Source of the DNA: Gelatoporia subvermispora B
Taxonomy: Eukaryota; Basidiomycota; Agaricomycetes; Polyporales; Gelatoporiaceae
Reading direction: 5' to 3'
NCBI GenBank assembly: GCA_000320605.2
Contig: KB445805.1
Location: forward strand, 248,001 to 312,000
Length of the DNA: 64,000 nucleotides
The notes beneath the pieces were generated by a model. The model worked only from the letters and a program-made list of their open reading frames with translations, was not told where the DNA came from and did not search any database. Positions 49,793 through 62,491 of the stretch are shown in pieces. Each line of letters begins with the position of its first letter. Position 1 is the stretch's first letter. The position numbers were made by a program, and so were the translations under genes.

Positions 49793-51644
49793 ATGTCCGA
49801 GCCCTACAGCCAACAATTCGACATCAGCGCCCTGAGGTCACAGTCAGTAGTCAACCCGCGCAGATCACACATTTTTCAGCTAACACTGAACGCTTTGCCT
49901 GTAGATGGATCTATAACTGCTGCACAGTTGCAGGGCTTGGTGAATATAATGGCTTACCGCGACTCGAGATTGTCGATGCCTGTCTGACATGATTGATCAT
50001 TACCAGCTCTTGTCGCATTCGACCATTTGGACACATTTACACGCGAACGGGAGCTAATTTGAGGTCGCAAAACTACGAGTGTCGTCCTTCTGTTCCATCT
50101 CAACAGATGGGCAGTCTTGCTATGGGCCACGCTGGCGACGGTTGATACTTTTGTGCCCTTTGGATACCTTCCGGTGAGCATGATATACTCATGTCGCCGA
50201 GCAAGTGGGGAAACTCACGGTCACAATTCAATATTCAGGGGTGAGTGCACAACCGTCCAAATTGTGCACCCATCGGATTTCGACGCGAGACCCTTATAGA
50301 TGCATTGCATTCAGTGACTTTGCCTCTGTTATCCTGCTCGTACTATTTGCCATCTGGGCAGGTGGGCCCGTCCACCAAGTGCATCTCTCTTCTGTGATTT
50401 GCGCTTTTCGACAGTGTTCTGAGTGATCCGCATCTATGCGGTCAGCGGTGGTAATTGGCCGTTGTCCCTAATCGTGCTATGCCTTAGCATGGTACCCGTT
50501 GGTACTAATGCAGTACGTGTTTCTTTGGCTTACACGAGTCTTATTCGCTCACTCAGAGATGTAGTTCAGTCACTTGGCTGCTCTTTGGTATGTCGAAGAG
50601 TTTGTTCCGAACATTGGCTGGGAGTGTGTTGGCGGCGCAAGCATCTCGCAGAGTTTGGATTTCCGGTTTGTCGCTATGCTTCTCTACATTGCCCCTCTGC
50701 GTATGCTTATAAAATGCCAGATGCAAGTTGCCTTTTCTCCCAAGTCTGAGCAAAACCGTGGGCTAACATACAATGTAACTATAGTGACGATCAGCACTCG
50801 TGTCTGCACCGTTGCGTCCGACCTCATAGTCCTGGTGGTAACATGGTCCAAGACGTTTACTCTGAAGCGCGAATCTGCTCGTCATGGTATCAAGACACCT
50901 TTATCGACGCTACTGCTGCGTGACGGTACGTTGTAAAGCTTGTAAAGCTTGTATTAATTTGAAGATACTGATCAGTGCATTATACAGGTACGTTATGCTT
51001 TGTGAGCTATCACGCATCGTGAACTGTAGACAATCTTCACGCTTGACCTTCCAATGAGTGCCCTTCTGTGTTTCAATGTCTTCAATATTGCTGGCTGGGC
51101 AACAAACGTGAGCTAGACGAGCGAATATCCATACCTCTCCTCATGCATTTGTCTGCTCTGCAGGTGTTTACCGACGTCGCACTCTTCTTCGTTCCGTACG
51201 TCCCTTCCCTGTCCCATCCGGCCCCGACGTAAATCATGCTGAATAATCCCTTCGCCATAATCCAGCCTTTCGTCAATCATTATCACCCACTTCCTCCTCA
51301 ATCTTCGTCAAGTTGTATACGAACCGGAGAACGCCGTCGGGACGCACCTCTCCTTCGTCCGCGCACCGCAGGACCCCGACGCTGCCGACTGGGCTGGAAA
51401 CGGGTCTCAGCCTACCCTGAGATTCGCTTCGTTCGTAGGGAACATGGGTGCACTGCTAACACATGCAACGAACTCCGAGGGGTCAAGCAATCTGGAGCTG
51501 GATTGGGAATATCGCGGGCCCTGCATGGATGAAGAAAAGGCTGCGGCCGTGGATACAGATGCGGAGGAATGTGACCATATCAGGAGCGATTTGCCGTTGC
51601 CGTCGTCCGCGGTCTATATTGGCATTGATGACCCAAGCACATAG
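49793..51644 (+). pseudogene. DUF6533-like membrane protein 4, broken by two stops
   Basis: ATG 49793 gives MSEPYSQQFDISALRSQ, and all family exons can be found in order: ALVAFDHLDTFTREREL, LLFHLNRWAVLLWATL, CIAFSDFASVILLVLFAIWAG, VIRIYAVSGGNWPLSL with MVPVGTNA, VCTVASDLIVLVVTWSKTF with PLSTLLLRDG, LLCFNVFNIAGWATN, SSIIITHFLLNLRQVVY and TLRFASFVGNMGALL. But in the signature helix the Trp of LIW is TGA (50060-50062), and a second TGA (50420-50422) takes the Ser position in the VFS motif. The donor after the small exon at 50988-51001 is also shifted. The copy is therefore probably a recent pseudogene. Sequencing error is the alternative, since the rest of the frame is well kept. Confidence 0.75.
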
Positions 51645-52361
51645 TCTTGAGTCGGCTACTATGTTCATCGGTTTTGGAATCAAAAGCCAAACGTGTAGCC
51701 ATATTCGTTTGTTGTCGGAACAATAGCGTGAATGATTACATTGCAGCTCAGACTCATGTCTCACGATGATAGAGTTCGCCTGGTCGCTACTGATCCCCCC
51801 ATCCGCGTGGTGCCTCACGCCTTTGAAGCCACGCCGTACATCATGCGGGACAAAAGCCAGCTCCAGCTTTTTCCACAGATCCTTAGGCCTGAGACGCCTA
51901 TAAAAGTGCAGATGGTTACAAGACTCAGAGGAATTCAGGAGGTTCGCCGCAGAAAATCTAGGGGCCATAGTTGTTGTGCGTCAGAAGAGAACACGAGAAG
52001 GAAGACCGCTCTCTGTATGTAGCCCTTCAGGTTCCCTGTCACCTGATGATCTGATACTTCTAGTGTAGAACCTAGTTGAATGACGCCACGTCATTAGTAG
52101 TTGAATATCTACTTCAGTCTAGGTCACCAGTTCCTTCGATTAGTATGCATATTCTTGCTTTCCTTTTGAATTCAGTCAATACTGCCGCATCTTCAAATCC
52201 GAGACCTGGAAGGTCTGGGCATCGGAGATTGCTATTGAGGTCTCGGATGGACGATTTCCCCATGATGACGCTACTCTTACAGACTTTGTAGCCATCTACG
52301 TGTACAACATGAGACAATGGACCCATGATTCTGAATCAATGATATACGGGGAGACTTGCAC
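51645..52361. other. Intergenic, no gene seen
   Basis: About 700 bp between the 3' ends of DUF6533-like 4 (plus) and the cupin gene (minus). No coding signal. Confidence 0.5.
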
Positions 52362-53209
52362 CTAGTTCTTGCCGTCATCGGGCTTGTGGAGGTTCTGTGC
52401 CCATTCTGGCGGCTCGTCCTTCCCTTCCTCCTCGAGCCTTTCACCTTCCTCGAGAGTGTCATGAACCGTGTCTGCCTTGTGCTCAGCCGGCGCATATACC
52501 TTGTCCAGAGTCAGCCTGACGACATTTGAAAGTGATTTTGTAGCACTTACCGTAGAGACAATGAGAGGAGTGGAGCCAGTGTTCTTAAACTGTTGGAGTG
52601 AAATCAGCTCAGTACGTAGTCGGTATAGAGGGTACAGTAGGTGCTCACGTTGTGTAACGTGCCGGCAGGGACGATGACCGCATCCCCAGGGCCGACATCG
52701 TATTTCTGCGACGCCAATATCAGTCAATACCCGAGTGATTGAGTATCAATGAACATACGTTCTTTCCCTCAGAGATAGCCTGAGCGTTACCAGAGATGAA
52801 ATTGAGGTGTTGATCCACAGTATGGGTCTCCTGTAGGTGTAGATATTAGCGCATATAGTCACTTTTCTGACTGCAGGGTCGTTGTACGTACTTCTCCGAT
52901 CTCTCCGCCCACAGGGATCGTCATGATAACCAGCTGAGACGAAGCACAGGTCAGCCTGAGTCGTCCATGTGATAATGGGGGCGTATATATGCGCCTCACC
53001 TGGCTGTTTCGCCCCGTCCAGATTACTCTGCGAAACTTGTCGCTGTCTGCGGCGATCTCGGCGATATTTTTGAGGACGGTAACGCCCTTGGGCGGGGTCG
53101 TGTTGGGCTTGGGGATGTGGGACATAGTGCGGGTCGAGTTGGATGCACCGAGAGATAGAACGCGCGTAAAAGTGCGGCGGGTGTTGGTTGCGATGAGAGA
53201 ACGGAACAT
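52362..53209 (-). CDS. Cupin-domain protein
   Basis: Small single-cupin beta-barrel protein of the RmlC-like/mannose-6-phosphate isomerase-like group. Spliced segments: VTVLKNIAEIAADSDKFRRV, VIMTIPVGGEIGEETHTVDQ (first cupin motif, with Glu and His that can hold a metal), HLNFISGNAQAI, YDVGPGDAVIVPAGTLHNF (second motif, with His), and a charged tail ADTVHDTLEEGERLEEEGKD ending at TAG 52362. Three ATGs are possible: 53383, 53209 and 53125. The one at 53209 adds a mitochondrial-presequence-like MFRSLIATNTRRTFTRVL; the one at 53125 (MSHIPKP) fits better with the TATA box at 53233-53240. The reaction is not predictable. Confidence 0.85.
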
Positions 53210-53232
53210 GGTGGACAGAAAAGAAGAACTGG

Positions 53233-53240
53233 TATATATA
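53233..53240 (-). promoter_or_regulatory. TATA box of the cupin gene
   Basis: TATATATA lies 24-31 bp before the ATG at 53209 and about 110 bp before the ATG at 53125. With a usual 30-bp spacing, transcripts would start near 53205, which favours the shorter protein. Confidence 0.45.
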
Positions 53241-53383
53241 TGCCCGGTGGGTCGATCGTCGAGGCCATGGTCGCGATCCGACGCCAGGTAGACGAATTCT
53301 GTGGCGAGCGCCAAAGCGTCGAGGGCTTCTCCATCCCGAGAGCAGGCGATGGGAGGGGCTCGGTGGGAACGGCGCGTTGACAT

Positions 53384-53873
53384 ACGCTGACGTCACCTGC
53401 TCACGAGTCGCGACGCGTCTGTGGCTGGCCTAGGTCGCGTCATCATCACGTGCACGGATGACCTGTGCCCAGGAGTGCAGCGCTAATTCTCGCATCCTGG
53501 CACTCGCCGCCTATATGCTCGGAGGGAATAATTATGGCTCCACGTACCTCATGGTTCAACTTGGATTCGGACTCAATCACCAAGTGAGAAGTTGATGTAC
53601 CTTATGTAGGATATAATACATCGAGGATGTCTTAAAGAACGCGTATTTTGATCGACGAGCTCATAGTTGCCGAGCGGTCGTCAACCGATCAATGATTATA
53701 TGTAGTATATCTGGCGGGACACGTAGACAACTGCACATTGCGACATGTTTCGAGCGGAGACAATGTGACCCAAGCAGCTTATTGGTCTATGGACAGCTGC
53801 GCCGCGACCCAGGAGGTTCTTGTGAACGCACCATAGTGCATACAATTCAATCAGAACACCTCGCAGCCTTATT
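53384..53873. other. Intergenic, no gene seen
   Basis: Upstream region of the cupin gene and 3' flank of DUF6533-like gene 5. Confidence 0.5.
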
Positions 53874-55545
53874 TTACAAGACGGTTTCATAAACATCTAC
53901 ACCCTCAGAGCTGCTTGCATTCACGTCTAGAACCTGGTCATCATCACTGGTATCAGGTGGCCAAGTCACGTCTTCACTTCCGTGCTCCAGTTCTTCGCCC
54001 ATATTCCCGAGCATCGATACAAATCTGAGGCTGGAGCCTTGGGTGTACTCAGATTGCTCTCCTGAAAGAGAGATTCCGAATGGCTGGCGTGTGACTGCTG
54101 CATCCGATGTCGTGCGATCGAGTTGCCGGAGGTTCATCAGGAACCGTGAGACAATAATTCCAGACAGCCTAGGCTCATGTCAGTGTGCATCAAATGGCTT
54201 GAACGCGAATGCGAACGGCTGGCCAAAAAACCCCGTTGTCCCGGCGAATACCTATATTCCGACATCGAATCAGTGATTCACCACACCTCTGATAAGCACC
54301 AACATACTCCAGTGTTATTCCCTACGATTTGGAGGATGTTGAGCAACAGTATGAGTCTACATGCAGAGCCTCAATGCGAGATGATTACGACCAGTCAGAG
54401 TACTCACACGAAATAGAACGTGCCTAGATGTCATCACCGAGTGAGCAAACGGAGATCGTCGTAAGACGTCATGACACGAACCATCTCTAATCAACATTGA
54501 AGCAAGGGGAGCCCTGGTTCCGGTGCGATCTGCGGTCCTCTTGATCGAGTATGTCTTGAACCATGTGACAAGCAGAACAATCACGTCGGAGACGATTGCG
54601 CAGACGCGGCTTGTCGTTGTCACTAGATTTATTAGCTTAAAATGAGAGTGACGTGAGCATACCAACTCACGGGCGATGATAAGAGCCATTGAAGCCGTTT
54701 GGTTGTCATCGCAAAATGTGCCCAAGAACGGGAGGCTATCGATCTCGTTCTGAGCGGTGAAGAAAGCATAATCCTTGGTAGGTGCTCATATTAGTATATG
54801 AGAAGTCGGGGACTAGATATATTCACTTACTATGTTGGCCCCGAGGGGTACTAGTCCGATCACAAGCGTTGCGAGGGAAAGGTACCAGTTCCCGGCGCTG
54901 ATAGCAAACACACGAACAGTAGAGAACACTGGTGCAAGACGAGCACATTAGCCCGATGCGAGCTTAGGTGGACGTGCGCTCTGACCTGCCCAAACTATGA
55001 GAAGCACTAGGCCTGAGATCGATAGCAAGTAATTGACGGCGTTACAGCTGTGGCACCAATTTTATTTTAGTCTTAATTAATTTCTATCGCAAGACGTAGA
55101 TACCTCTATTACATCAGATGAACATTCCAGGGACGATCGAGCAAGTTTGGAGGCTTACCAGTAGAGATGGAAGAGGCAAAAATAGTATCAGATTGAGTAT
55201 CGCCTCGGAGAAAAGGGCCCATCGGTTCACATGGAACAGCGTGATCACTATACTAAACTTCCGTTTCCACATAACGCGTACTTCTTGAGGGAATGTAAGA
55301 ATGTGGTCATATAGAACCACGACTATATTGGGCACAGACGTCTTTGATTGAGACATCATCATATAGGGCATATACACCATGCTTACCACTGCTCGCTAGA
55401 GCACAACAATTGTACACAAACCTGCGGAGAAAAATGAGACACTGCTCATGACTGAAAGGAGATAAATGTCCACTTACTCGGTCTGAACGAAGGAGATGAC
55501 TTCTGCTGCTGCTTCGGCTTGGGACTGAGTTTGATTGGCCGACAT
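53874..55545 (-). CDS. DUF6533-like multi-helix membrane protein 5 (opposite strand)
   Basis: ATG 55545 gives MSANQTQSQAEAAAEVISFVQ, unlike the N-termini of copies 2-4. Then FVYNCCALASS; VVLYDHILTFPQEVRVMWKR with VITLFHVNRWALFSEAILN; CNAVNYLLSISGLVLLIVWAG; FSTVRVFAISAGNWYLSL with LVIGLVPLGAN; VCAIVSDVIVLLVTWFKTYSIKR and PLASMLIRDG; a 16-nt microexon (54423-54408); LLLNILQIVGNNTG; and the tail SGIIVSRFLMNLRQLD with SLRFVSMLGNMGEEL. The stop is TAA 53876-53874. It is inverted relative to copies 1-4 and more diverged, so it is likely the oldest split of the cluster. Confidence 0.82.
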
Positions 55546-58500
55546 TATCTTTCACGAGCGCTGGGCTACAGATGGTCAGAGGAGGATGACAGCTATTGTC
55601 TGGACGAAGAAGTGTATCATGGAGCAGCCTAAGAGTCTTAAGTACACAACCGCGAGGTTAGGCGCCACGATGGCTCAACATAGTTACCTTGAACCTTCAT
55701 CGACAGCGACCTTCCGGGGTCTGAACATGGATAACATCCGAGTAGCTTATAATAAGTGCATCATGCGCGAGGATCAATGCGAGAATCGCGGTGGAAAGCC
55801 CCCCAATGTGCGTTGACGTCGAGATTGCTGACAGGTCTGATGTGCTATTTTCGAGACTCAATTGACCTAGCGCTCAGTGGGGCTCGTTGCCTGGCAAACT
55901 TGGACTTCGACAGCGATCGGTGCTTTCTGTCACAACAGTCCTTGAGTATCGCCGACAGTGTAGTCAGCGTTCCTGTAGCTGTGAGTATTGTTGTGGTACG
56001 AGCAATTTAATTATATATACCGGCCCTTCCGCAGTGTAGGAGTGCAGAACGTATGGTCCACGGTAGACGCGCCGTTGAAGTGCCAGCTGCGAACTGGTAT
56101 AGAGGACTGCGATCAGCGCTCGGGGAATACAAGTTCACCTGCCTCGTCTTACAAGTCGGAAACTGAACAAGCCCTCGCGTCAGATATCCATAGATCCCGG
56201 GAGAGTTGTGCTATCAAAGGAGCTGTGCTTGGGGGCCCCGTTGGGCAAGCATCGCATCGGCTGATATATGAAATGCGCTGAAGTCATCGCGCAGCTAGGT
56301 CGGAGCATCCGAAGACGGTCAGTGGAGGATCAGCGAACCAGATGTGCCGCTGGCTGTCCATCGCCAGACTGCTCTGGAGCTCACTGACTCACAGCTACCC
56401 AAACTCTATGGACTCGAAGTCGAAATATTGGTGCGCGACGTTCGTAAATGAGATTTTTGTTACGACAGCAGAGTCACAGTCTATGATGATACATGTTGCC
56501 AAAAAAGCGCGATGTTTTTGCCCGGCGCAGTGACCAGCTCGGCGCTTACATCACGTGGTTACCAATATTCCGGACTGCGCGGCTGCACCAGGCTGAACGT
56601 CTCGAAACCTCGTTCCTCCCAGACTGCGTCCTACATGGACCTGGCGTCCGCCGTCTTGTATGACTCAGGTGCTCAGGAAACTATTCTGCATGAACGAATA
56701 ATGTGCAAACTGCGCCAGCTTTGTTAACCTATTGTCGGCCTTGGTTCTCGCCACCTAACGTCTGACAGAACTGCGCCGTCGGCAACTGCATGTTACGGTT
56801 TTGTTGCTCGTCAAAGACACGGTTACTCTTACTTGTTTTTGAGCGCCACAATGATATGCCGACAATGAACAAGACTACTTGACTCAGATAACTAGTGTCT
56901 CTGTCTTTGAAGCATGCTATTTGGTCACGAATAGCAAATAACAATTGCCGAGTTCTTGACTGCATCACTCGCTCTCGCAATCTCCGTCTTCCGTCTGTGC
57001 AGGACTCGCTTTATTGCTTTGAAACTCTACCATTGCTGCAGTCTTTTAAAAGGCACACTGCGAAGTCCACGTCTTCAGTACCATCAAGATGCAGTTGCGT
57101 ACGTGTGAGCGAAAGCAAGTAGGTCTCTGGATAGCTCTCTACAACACACAAGGACAGGAGGATTCACAACAGTCCAGCGCGACTTTCTCGTGTGCACTGC
57201 TTACACGATATGTGTCCTTTGGAGTGCTTTGAAGGGCGTCATCCCATGTTTCGAGTGATGACACCGTGAGCATAGCCCAATGTCTCAAGCGGGACATGCT
57301 GAGTATGGATAGCGGAAATACCCCATGACCCACGCATATAACACCTATGTGCAAGGTTAGGTATGTGTAAGAGTGAGTACCTTCTCAAATTCTAGCACAT
57401 TTCGGATGTTCATTGCGTTCACATCCGGGAACAGATGAGCGTAAATGCGGGACACACAGGTCATTTTCGTGAACTGTACTCAGCATGTCCCAGCTGAGGA
57501 CATTGGCTTATGCCACGGTGTGATTGGGCGACAATTACGATCGCTCACTTTGTGCAAGGGTTCTTGCTCTTGTCTGAGTCGAGCACCATTCGCCTGTTTT
57601 GTCGACGAGCGGGCCGTCCGTTAGCGTCCATGTCTGAATAAGTGCGTGACATAACGAAGAACATCCGCATTTCAGCCGTGGTGTCTTTTGATGGATGTGC
57701 TTAAGGAGAGTCTAGGATGACTTCAGGTTGTCTGGGTATGTCGGGTCCACACGGTCACGATACTCTCAGAAAAGGCTGAAGCCCTGGCGCTAGATGCCGT
57801 TCATCTATCAGCGCCTTAACGAATAGACGAGCTCCCAGCAGTGTCTCTGTTCGTTTTACCTCAAGCGAGGATAGCCCTCTCATAGATAGTAAGGATGTGG
57901 TCTCAGCTTCAGTCAATGTCCTTTCGGCCTTGCTCGACATCGCTAATACTGTGCCAGGCTAAACGCAGTCTGGATACAACCAACCTCTAGTGGTGGCGCT
58001 CAGTCTATAGACCGTCTCGTATACATCCTGCGGTCATCTCAGCGTCCTAACGTACGCTTTAGAATAGTACCTCTGAAGAGCAGCTGCACTAGACTGAACG
58101 TATCAGTATGACACTCTTCATGGCTACCGTTATTGAGCTTGGTGGCCTTTGAGGACACGGACACCATGCGCCGGGTGGGGCCATCAGGTTTATGCTGTTG
58201 TCGAGTCACAGTTACCCATTCTCGCATACCTCCAGCGCGAAGTAGCGCAGAGGAAAATACGACCAGAGAGGACAAGCGACAACAAGAAGTGCGCAACCAC
58301 CGAAAACCACCCGCTTCGCTTAACGCATGCGAAGTTCTGACTTAAGCTGAATTGCCATATTTGGACAGCCTGTTATTCCGAGGAAAGTCCCATTTGAGCC
58401 ACACTTTAAAACCCGTTGCTGCTCTCCTCCCTCTCTCCTCCCTGTCTCTCGACTTACCCACCACCTACTACCCTCAGCACGATCGCCGAGTCTGTAGCAA

Positions 58501-58658
58501 GTATCGTGTGTACAACGCCACATCTCAGCATCCTCTTGGATTAGCCTTTACCCATACTTATACCTCTCATCCCGCGTCGCGTCTGTGCTTCGGCCACCGG
58601 ACGCCACAGTCGGTTTCACTCGATCTAAGCTTTACATCGCTATCGGGCATCGTACACG
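55546..58658. other. 3.1 kb with no supportable gene
   Basis: The longest empty stretch. No frame exceeds about 97 codons and none shows a domain. A minus-strand ATG frame at 57940-57755 (starting MSSKAERTLTEAETTSLL) has coding-like composition but no family. A pyrimidine-rich tract at about 58417-58455 lies in the likely promoter of the next gene. Confidence 0.45.
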
Positions 58659-61600
58659 ATGTTCCCTCTACCGCTCGTCTTAACGAGCATCTTCGCCCTA
58701 TGGGTGTACTACTACGGTCTCTCCTCGACGGCGCTGTCAGAGCCAGTGTCCTACGGCCTGAGCATTGTGGTCTCCGTCTTCGTCGCCGTCGCCAATGTCA
58801 TCGTCACGGAACTCACGTATGATTCTCAATAATGCTTCATCGCCACTCATTGACATACGTTTTGACCATAGGAGGGCACGCCACAGCGCTCGGCTGATCC
58901 TGAACGAGGCTTATTCGAATTACTTTGTCTCAGGTGATAGGTGCTGGTCTTTCCTCGAGCCGGTGAGCATGCATTGTTACGATCTACACCGCCTGTCTTT
59001 TCATTGTCTACGTGCAGATTGACCTCAATTTCTGGCTTCATCCATCCTCGTCTTCCTCGGACAACGGTCTCGGATGCCCGTGCTCGCTCGATGGGTCTGC
59101 CTCGGACAACCATGCTTGCGCCGTGAACTCCAATGTCCACGCGCCATATCCTCTGGTATTCTGGTTGTCTGAGATGTACTATCCAGCATCTTATGGCCCG
59201 TATGACGTCTGCCCTGCCTGGTCCCCCTTCGATAACCACAGCGTCGGCGCCACATCTTCGGCATGTCCCGCCAGCTGGAAACCCATCAATATGTTCGGGA
59301 TAGCCTATACGGCGCTCAAGAACGTGCGCATCGCAATCGAACAATCCGTGAAGGCTATTCTATCGCTCTGCCACGTACCAACGTGGCTGAGCAGGACATT
59401 TGACGTCATAGTCAGTAGCTGCAACCCATACAAGCTCATCGCATGTGTCTTGTCGCCACAGTTGTTAGTGTCGATATTCATCCTGAATGCATTTGCCCAT
59501 GCACCGGTTGCGATAAACCCGGAGGACCATCCTAGACCTCGCTCAAACAATGCTCCCCGTTTATGGCAAACGTTTGGGTGCACATACCCTCCAAGACGGG
59601 ACAGCTACGTCATGCAGGAGCCGCAGAACGTGTCAGGGTATGACGAGGAACAGCAGGAGTCAAAAGCCGAGGTTCGTGAATGATACGTTCGTCTCGGCAC
59701 TAGCTGAGCATCATCCCTTCAGTCCTCAGCGCAGAAAGACGAGATCAAAGCGTTCGTGGATCATCTGTTCTCTCTCCAGTTTCCTGTTCCACGCCCAAGG
59801 CACTATGACATTCCCCGGTATCCCGTGACCGAAGTTTTCCGCGATGAACCCCCTCCTCCACCTCCGAAGCCGACGTCAATGTTCGCGTTAGTTGCATTGA
59901 ACCCACCGACGAGCTTTCCACCCGCGCGACGCGTCAAATATGTCTATGTAGAATCGACAACTCCGAGGCGCATGCAATTCCCGGACGATGGACAAAGCGA
60001 GTTTCTCGCGCTGAGGATGAAGGCACGGGAAGAGTCTGAACGCCTCCAGCAAGAAGAGTCATCGAGAAAGTCGCAAGCCCAGTTAAACAAGAACGCTGAA
60101 TCGAGCTGTCGCGACCTCGTGCTCTGGTCTGCACAAGGGCTCAATTTCCAGACACATTCATCGTCTCCTGAGCCTCAACAGGCTGCTGGCTCTGCAAGCG
60201 AGGCTATCGCAGATTCACCTTCGTCTTCGGGCACATCTCCGCTCTCAACAATGAGCGTCTCTACCCTGGCCCCGGTATCTCTCGCACCTACCGTTGTTGA
60301 CGCAAAAGATGAACATCAGACCTCTACACCTGCCTTCGACAACATCTTGGATGTTCATGCGCAGTCGCAGGTTGTAGACAAGTTGTCTCTGCCTTGCACT
60401 AGCCCCGTTATCTCCGCCTCGCTCGATCCTGCTGCTCCTGAATCTCCTGCTCCTGCTTCCTCCGAGCCGCTTACCTGCCTGCCTCCTCACCACGTGTCGG
60501 CCGAGATTGTGGACAGCCCGGACAACCAGAATGACACGGCCGTTGATCTCAGCGCACTGGATGCTGTTTCCGAGGTTACTTCTACGGCCAGAGACGATGC
60601 TTCGTCTGAATCTCGTGATGAATCTGACCGTGGTGGAAAACGTCGCCGTCTCGTTGTCGACTCGATCGAAGACGTCCCATGCGACGAGACGCCCGCGCTG
60701 GTCCCCGTCTCGGATAACGCAGATACTTCGCCGCAAGAGGCCACCGAAGAGGGCCCTGGCGATCTGGCACTAGGACCGATGTATCCGGCCGCTCCCTGTG
60801 TCGAGAACGGTTTGGTTGCGGAGCCTCTGGCTATACCGTTCGGCCTCGACAACTCTTTCAGCTTGAACACGGATGCAGCCAATTATGCTCCCGGGGATGG
60901 CGTATTCGATGATTCGAATCTGGTGGCATTCTTGCAGTCTTCAACAGGCGATTTTCAAATGGATGATTTCGAGCAATCTGCGTTCAATCAGGACATCGCG
61001 AGCGGGCTGTTTCAAGACACCGCAGGACAGCCAGACCCTCTCGAATCGCTGCTCCACAATGCCCATGATGCCGCCACAGGATACCTCCTTCAACCAGAAT
61101 TCCCTGTACCGGACGTATTTCCTGCTGCGTCGCTTTTTGCCATCACCGAGCCCGCGGGACAAATGTCACCGTATCTGTCGTCGAACATCGAATCAAGCAT
61201 GCCGCAAGAGGAATGGCCACAGTCTTCGGAAAACTTCGGAGTCTCTGATCTACCGGACATTATCGTGACTGACGATTTCTCGCCTACGCCCGCAATCGAT
61301 CCATCCCAGTTCCAGATGGATTTGTCAGGCATGGGATATGACGACGCTTCATCTGCGACCGACATGGATTTTGCGTCCTACACGACATCGAACTTGGGCG
61401 CTGAATGGCAACATCTGATGCAGGTGGCTGGCCAGGATAGCTACGGATCGGATATGCGCCTGGATCAAGCCTCACTTGCGACTTACAACCCCGTGGATTG
61501 GTCAATGGGCTCCGATGACGTCGACGGCTCGCATGAATTGCAGGTAACAGGCTGGGACCCTGTGTCAGGTATGATAACCAGCGAAGAAGAGGTGCTGCTC

Positions 61601-62491
61601 CATCAAGCTTTTGGGCCCCTGAGCTTAGATCTCGAGGACGTTGCGATGTCCTTTGAAGAGTTCTCCACGAACAATGTTCAACCATCTGGACAGGACTTGA
61701 CATCTGGGGTGTGGAACCTCGATCTTGGCAACCCCTTCATGCTAGAGGCAACGTATCCGGTTCCAGATGGGTCGCATCAGCCAGAGACCGGAGCTATTGT
61801 GCAATCCTTCAGCACTGGTGCGCCGACAGACCAAGGCAATGGTGCGAACACAGAGAATGGGTCCTGTGACCGGTCTGCAGATTTACTCGCAGAAATACTC
61901 GCCTTTCCTTTATCGCGGATTTCCTTGAAGGAACCTGACGAGCGAAGCCACGTCCAGCCTGTCATTTCCTCGGAGGTCTACTACGACAAGTCGGTCTTGG
62001 ATATGTGGTCCGAAACAGCGATGGAGCAAGTCGAAGCCTCAGTACTTCATGCGCAGTCATCGCATCTTGCAGGCGACGGACATGATGATGCTTCCTCTGC
62101 TAGATATGAGACCTTGGCCGAGAACCCCGCAGCCACAAGTGACAACGCCACCCCGCAAGTTGAAGTTTCGGCTATGACGAGTACGTTCTCCACCGAGGCG
62201 CAGGACGTGGTGGGACCCGCGCAGAACCGTGAGAGAACACCCACTCAAAGTGAAGTCAAGGCAAGCTCGACGGCTTCCCCCATGCATTATGTCCCAGGAC
62301 CTTCGCAGAGTCACCCAGTGGCGTCCCGGACCTCGCAGGATGGGCACGAGCAGCCATCAGGACCAGCGTCTGTGATCGATCTCCCGCATCCAACTGGCAA
62401 CCTCGACTTGCTTGCTCGTGCAGCAGACTCGCCTTGGCGCCTCCGCAGCCGCAGGTACATCCGCAGACGTCGGTGTCTCCATGGCTGCTAG
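58659..62491 (+). CDS. Large membrane-anchored protein with a long acidic, disordered tail
   Basis: I do not recognise the family. Exons 58659-58816, 58872-58962, 59018-59671 and 59723-62491, joined by introns of 51-55 nt, give one 1,223-residue frame. The N-terminus has two hydrophobic segments (LVLTSIFALWVYYYG; LSIVVSVFVAVANVIVTEL), and a third lies in exon 3 (LIACVLSPQLLVSIFILNAF) before an HAPVAINPEDHPRPR stretch. After a PPPPPPK motif, the last exon of over 900 residues is rich in Ser, Asp, Glu, Pro and Ala with few hydrophobic blocks, so it is predicted disordered; one basic cluster, GGKRRRLV, could act as a nuclear signal. The final 25 codons overlap a minus-strand frame and may not be real. 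Confidence 0.7.
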
